From Teredinibacter franksiae (lineage in GTDB: Bacteria > Pseudomonadota > Gammaproteobacteria > Pseudomonadales > Cellvibrionaceae): 64,000 bases of DNA. The stretch is taken from NCBI RefSeq assembly GCF_014218805.1, contig NZ_JACJUV010000001.1, positions 2,802,501-2,866,500 on the forward strand, read 5' to 3'. The notes beneath the pieces are model-generated. The model was not told the DNA's origin, did no database searches, and worked only from the letters and a program-made list of their open reading frames with translations. Shown piece after piece: positions 61,820 through 64,000 of the stretch; positions within the stretch are counted from its first letter, which is position 1; each line of letters opens with the position of its first letter. The position numbers and the translations under genes are program-made.

Positions 61820-63856
61820 TTAGTCGATTGGCGTAACCAGGTTATGGGTACCCATTTCGCGAAAATATAAGGAATTATTACTGTTGCGCATGTCCACTTT
61901 TACCTTTAGCCATGAAAAGCCATTGGGTACCAGTGCCGCTGGAATACGCGTGGCCATATAACGCTGATAGAATTTACCGTTCCAGTGGCGAGAAAAGGGC
62001 GTATCGTAGGTGGCCATAAAACGTTCCACGTCCTTACCGTTTACGGTTATGCCGTCGTGCATGGCGCCATTCCAGTTATTGTTATGTTCAATAAGGTACA
62101 ACAGTTTATCTTCACCGTCGCCCACGACTGGAATCATTAGCGTGCGTATTGCACCGGGCTCGATTTGCGCGAGAATGTCGCCGTTCCATTTATGACTGTT
62201 CCACTTCATGGCATTGCCACCGTTAAGCTTCCAATGTAGGGTTACGGCAGAGGCTGAGGCATGTTTCCAAGGGTTATTAGAAAAGGCAACGCCCGATAGC
62301 CAAAAGTTGCTGGCGGTATTTGGTTTTGCTATTAGCGCAACTTCACCGGCCCGATTCACGGGAATAGGCACCCATTGATGGGCGAGCACAGCATCCTCAC
62401 CTCCAACCCATCGACCGTCGGCCAGTGAACCATCGGGGCAAAAACAGTTGTCCTGCCTGTATCCACCACTCCATAAACCCAGTTTCTCTTTTTTTCCATC
62501 TAGAAAATACGCGTTCATCACTGTCCAGCGATCGCCCAATACCCTTACCCATAGGGTGTCGTAGCCTTTGGGTACAATGACCTTCGCGCCGTTACCATCT
62601 TTTTCGTTGTCGGCACCGAATTTGATGAGGGGTTTACCGTTCCAGGGTTTGCTGGCAGGGTAGGTGTTATTGTCAAATTGGCTGGGCTTGCCGAGTTTAG
62701 AAATCACCCCCTTTTTAAAGGCCGCATGAATATCTTGATAGACCAAAGGCCCTTCTGGGTACATGCGGTGATGGTTGGGGTTGTAGGTGGATTTTTGGGT
62801 AATAATTTTTTCGGCGGTAACGGTACCTTTAACGCTCAAGTCTCCTTTCGCATCTAATACCGCTGTTGCGGTTTCTTTGCCTGCCTTGGCACCACTTGAA
62901 AACACAATATTGCCCCATTCGCGCAGCTCCAATATATTTTCGGTACGACGAAGGAGAATGCGATGGTTGTTATCGCGGCTGCGAATTTGCCCATTTTCAG
63001 AAAAGAAAATTTCTTTTTTTGTTTCGGCGTCCTGCACTACCACACCGTTGGTTCCCACCTTTGGGTTACCCACGGTTAGCTTTTTACCAATTTCAACTGT
63101 ATCGGTATTTAGCGAAACATCTGCCTGGCTCGCACTGTACTGCTCAAAGGCTGCCGTAAGTGTGAGGGGCGAGACTGCTTTGTCATTTGCTTTTCCGGCG
63201 GTAACCTCCGCTTTGGTTGCCAGTTTCATAGCCGCTTCGTCCTGCGCAGCTTTAAAGGTTTCCAGAGCGTCTTTTAAGGTGAGTGGTGATACAGCTTTGT
63301 CTGCTACTTCGCCTTCCAATACTTCTTGATTGGTGGCGATCTGCAGCAGGCCTGCAGAAGATTCGGTTGCATCGGGTAAATGCAGGTAGGAATCTTTATC
63401 GAACTTCAATTCGCCATCAACTAGGTCGGGTAATACTAGATCGAAGGCTAAGAGTAATTCTGTTGCTGGGTCTTTTGATAGTAACGGATTACCGCCAGGG
63501 TTAGTGGCATACACGGCAAACAAAATGGGCTCGCCAACATCCGCACCGCCGTTACCTACGCCCTGTAGGAAAAAGCCAATTTCATGAATGTTGTATTCAG
63601 TCGCGTCCTTGTCCTCAGGGGTACCGATAACGGCGGTAATGTGTAACCGTGCATGATCTTGTATCACTACACTGGCAACCTTTACCCGTTGAACCTCATT
63701 TTTCAAGGCTTCCATATCCGGTTGTGGAAGATAACCGTCACCCGTGCCATCGCCTAGCGCCACTAAGCTAAAGCGGTAGTTGTCTGCATTGGCGAAGCCG
63801 GATATTAGTGCTTCTCGACCAGCGTCGGTAATAATTGGCACGAGTTGATCAGCCAT
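61820..63856 (-). CDS. Phage tail-collar/fibre protein
   Basis: The 678-residue protein starts like P2 gpH-type tail fibre proteins: LVPIITDAGREALISGFANADNY, LVALGDGTGDGY, YNIHEIGFFLQG. Repeated segments follow at about 170-245 (EVADKAVSPLTLKDALE and KANDKAVSPLTLTAAFE), then a beta-rich shaft (GKKLTVGNPKVGTNG). The Trp/Asn-rich C-terminal receptor-binding region (HWKLNGGNAMKWNSHKWNGDI, NNNWNGAMHDG) may bind surface glycans. It should decide the target cell. There is no separate chaperone gene immediately downstream. Confidence 0.88.
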   Translation of the reverse strand: MADQLVPIITDAGREALISGFANADNYRFSLVALGDGTGDGYLPQPDMEALKNEVQRVKVASVVIQDHARLHITAVIGTPEDKDATEYNIHEIGFFLQGVGNGGADVGEPILFAVYATNPGGNPLLSKDPATELLLAFDLVLPDLVDGELKFDKDSYLHLPDATESSAGLLQIATNQEVLEGEVADKAVSPLTLKDALETFKAAQDEAAMKLATKAEVTAGKANDKAVSPLTLTAAFEQYSASQADVSLNTDTVEIGKKLTVGNPKVGTNGVVVQDAETKKEIFFSENGQIRSRDNNHRILLRRTENILELREWGNIVFSSGAKAGKETATAVLDAKGDLSVKGTVTAEKIITQKSTYNPNHHRMYPEGPLVYQDIHAAFKKGVISKLGKPSQFDNNTYPASKPWNGKPLIKFGADNEKDGNGAKVIVPKGYDTLWVRVLGDRWTVMNAYFLDGKKEKLGLWSGGYRQDNCFCPDGSLADGRWVGGEDAVLAHQWVPIPVNRAGEVALIAKPNTASNFWLSGVAFSNNPWKHASASAVTLHWKLNGGNAMKWNSHKWNGDILAQIEPGAIRTLMIPVVGDGEDKLLYLIEHNNNWNGAMHDGITVNGKDVERFMATYDTPFSRHWNGKFYQRYMATRIPAALVPNGFSWLKVKVDMRNSNNSLYFREMGTHNLVTPID

Positions 63857-63920
63857 TGTTATTCTCCATTTTTTGCATTCTGAAATTAGCGTGCAGTGGC
63901 TTAATTAAAAACCACCATCG

Positions 63921-64000
63921 TTAGTCTTTGGGTTTTAATACAAAATTTTTCATGCGTATATTGCGTACACCCGGCTGAAGCTTCAGCGTACTGGTCAGTT
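63921..64000 (-). CDS. 3' end of an upstream tail-cluster gene
   Basis: In the minus frame ending TAA at 63921-63923 the last 26 codons read LTSTLKLQPGVRNIRMKNFVLKPKD. The gene continues past the window. Product unknown; its position 64 bp before the fibre gene suggests a baseplate or tail component. Confidence 0.5.
   Translation of the reverse strand, partial: LTSTLKLQPGVRNIRMKNFVLKPKD

Overview
The window looks like chromosome from a marine, polysaccharide-degrading gammaproteobacterium of the Cellvibrionaceae type (Saccharophagus / Teredinibacter / Cellvibrio relatives). This is inferred from the mannanase with long serine linkers joining GH5, CBM10 and CBM2 modules, a second polyserine lipoprotein, PKD and CBM2 cellulose-binding architecture, a TonB-dependent receptor with carbohydrate genes, and gammaproteobacterial housekeeping genes such as rapA. 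Base composition is moderate. No rRNA, convincing tRNA or CRISPR array was seen.

Layout. 1-3.1 kb is a mobile/accessory zone: a tyrosine recombinase cut by the window edge, an attC-like imperfect palindrome, a TetR regulator divergent from a GFA-family protein, and an intact IS30-family element. 3.4-7.9 kb holds two large secreted proteins, a catalytic-domain-free CBM2-PKD-CBM2 protein and a BACON-repeat lipoprotein. 8-10.5 kb is a graveyard of REP-associated (Y1/HUH) transposase remnants with short dispersed repeats. 9.6-24.3 kb is mixed: glutaredoxin, quinone-oxidoreductase-like enzyme, ParDE toxin-antitoxin, LamB-like porin, ribosome GTPase, FKBP isomerase, SpoU methyltransferase, S4 protein, NYN/LOTUS protein and several small conserved proteins, two of them frameshifted. 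24.3-33.3 kb is a galactan-utilisation locus on the minus strand: TonB receptor, GH53 endo-galactanase lipoprotein, GH2 beta-galactosidase lipoprotein, GPH sugar transporter and LacI regulator. Together they would bind, cut, import and sense beta-1,4-galactan fragments.

34-47.3 kb carries an SDR/DUF2878/DUF3833 operon, a lipase-like hydrolase, a Cache-domain protein, a PNPOx-like protein, DUF1015, an MFS transporter, a GIY-YIG protein, an mscS gene split by one base, a CorA-type transporter and rapA. 48.1-49.9 kb is the modular GH5_8 mannanase with a GalR/LacI-type operator upstream. 50.8-53.2 kb encodes a secreted CxxCH protein and a Kazal-like lipoprotein.

The most unusual part is the minus-strand cluster from 64.0 down to 53.4 kb. 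A P2-phage-like tail set (fibre, gpU, gpX, gpD) runs without real gaps into a CDC48-type AAA+ ATPase, a possible PAAR-like tip protein, and two proteins that share an almost identical DUF4157 HExxH leader but have unrelated C-termini, with a small OB-fold-like protein between them. AAA+ ATPase and DUF4157 cargo are hallmarks of extracellular contractile injection systems, whereas U-X-D is the signature of P2-type tails. The locus therefore reads as a hybrid contractile injection system delivering at least two candidate effectors. Sheath, tube and baseplate genes would lie beyond 64 kb and cannot be seen here.

Three small genes (21.4, 23.9 and 42.4 kb) are each broken by a single base, two of them at homopolymer-rich sites; residual assembly error should be kept in mind for all three.
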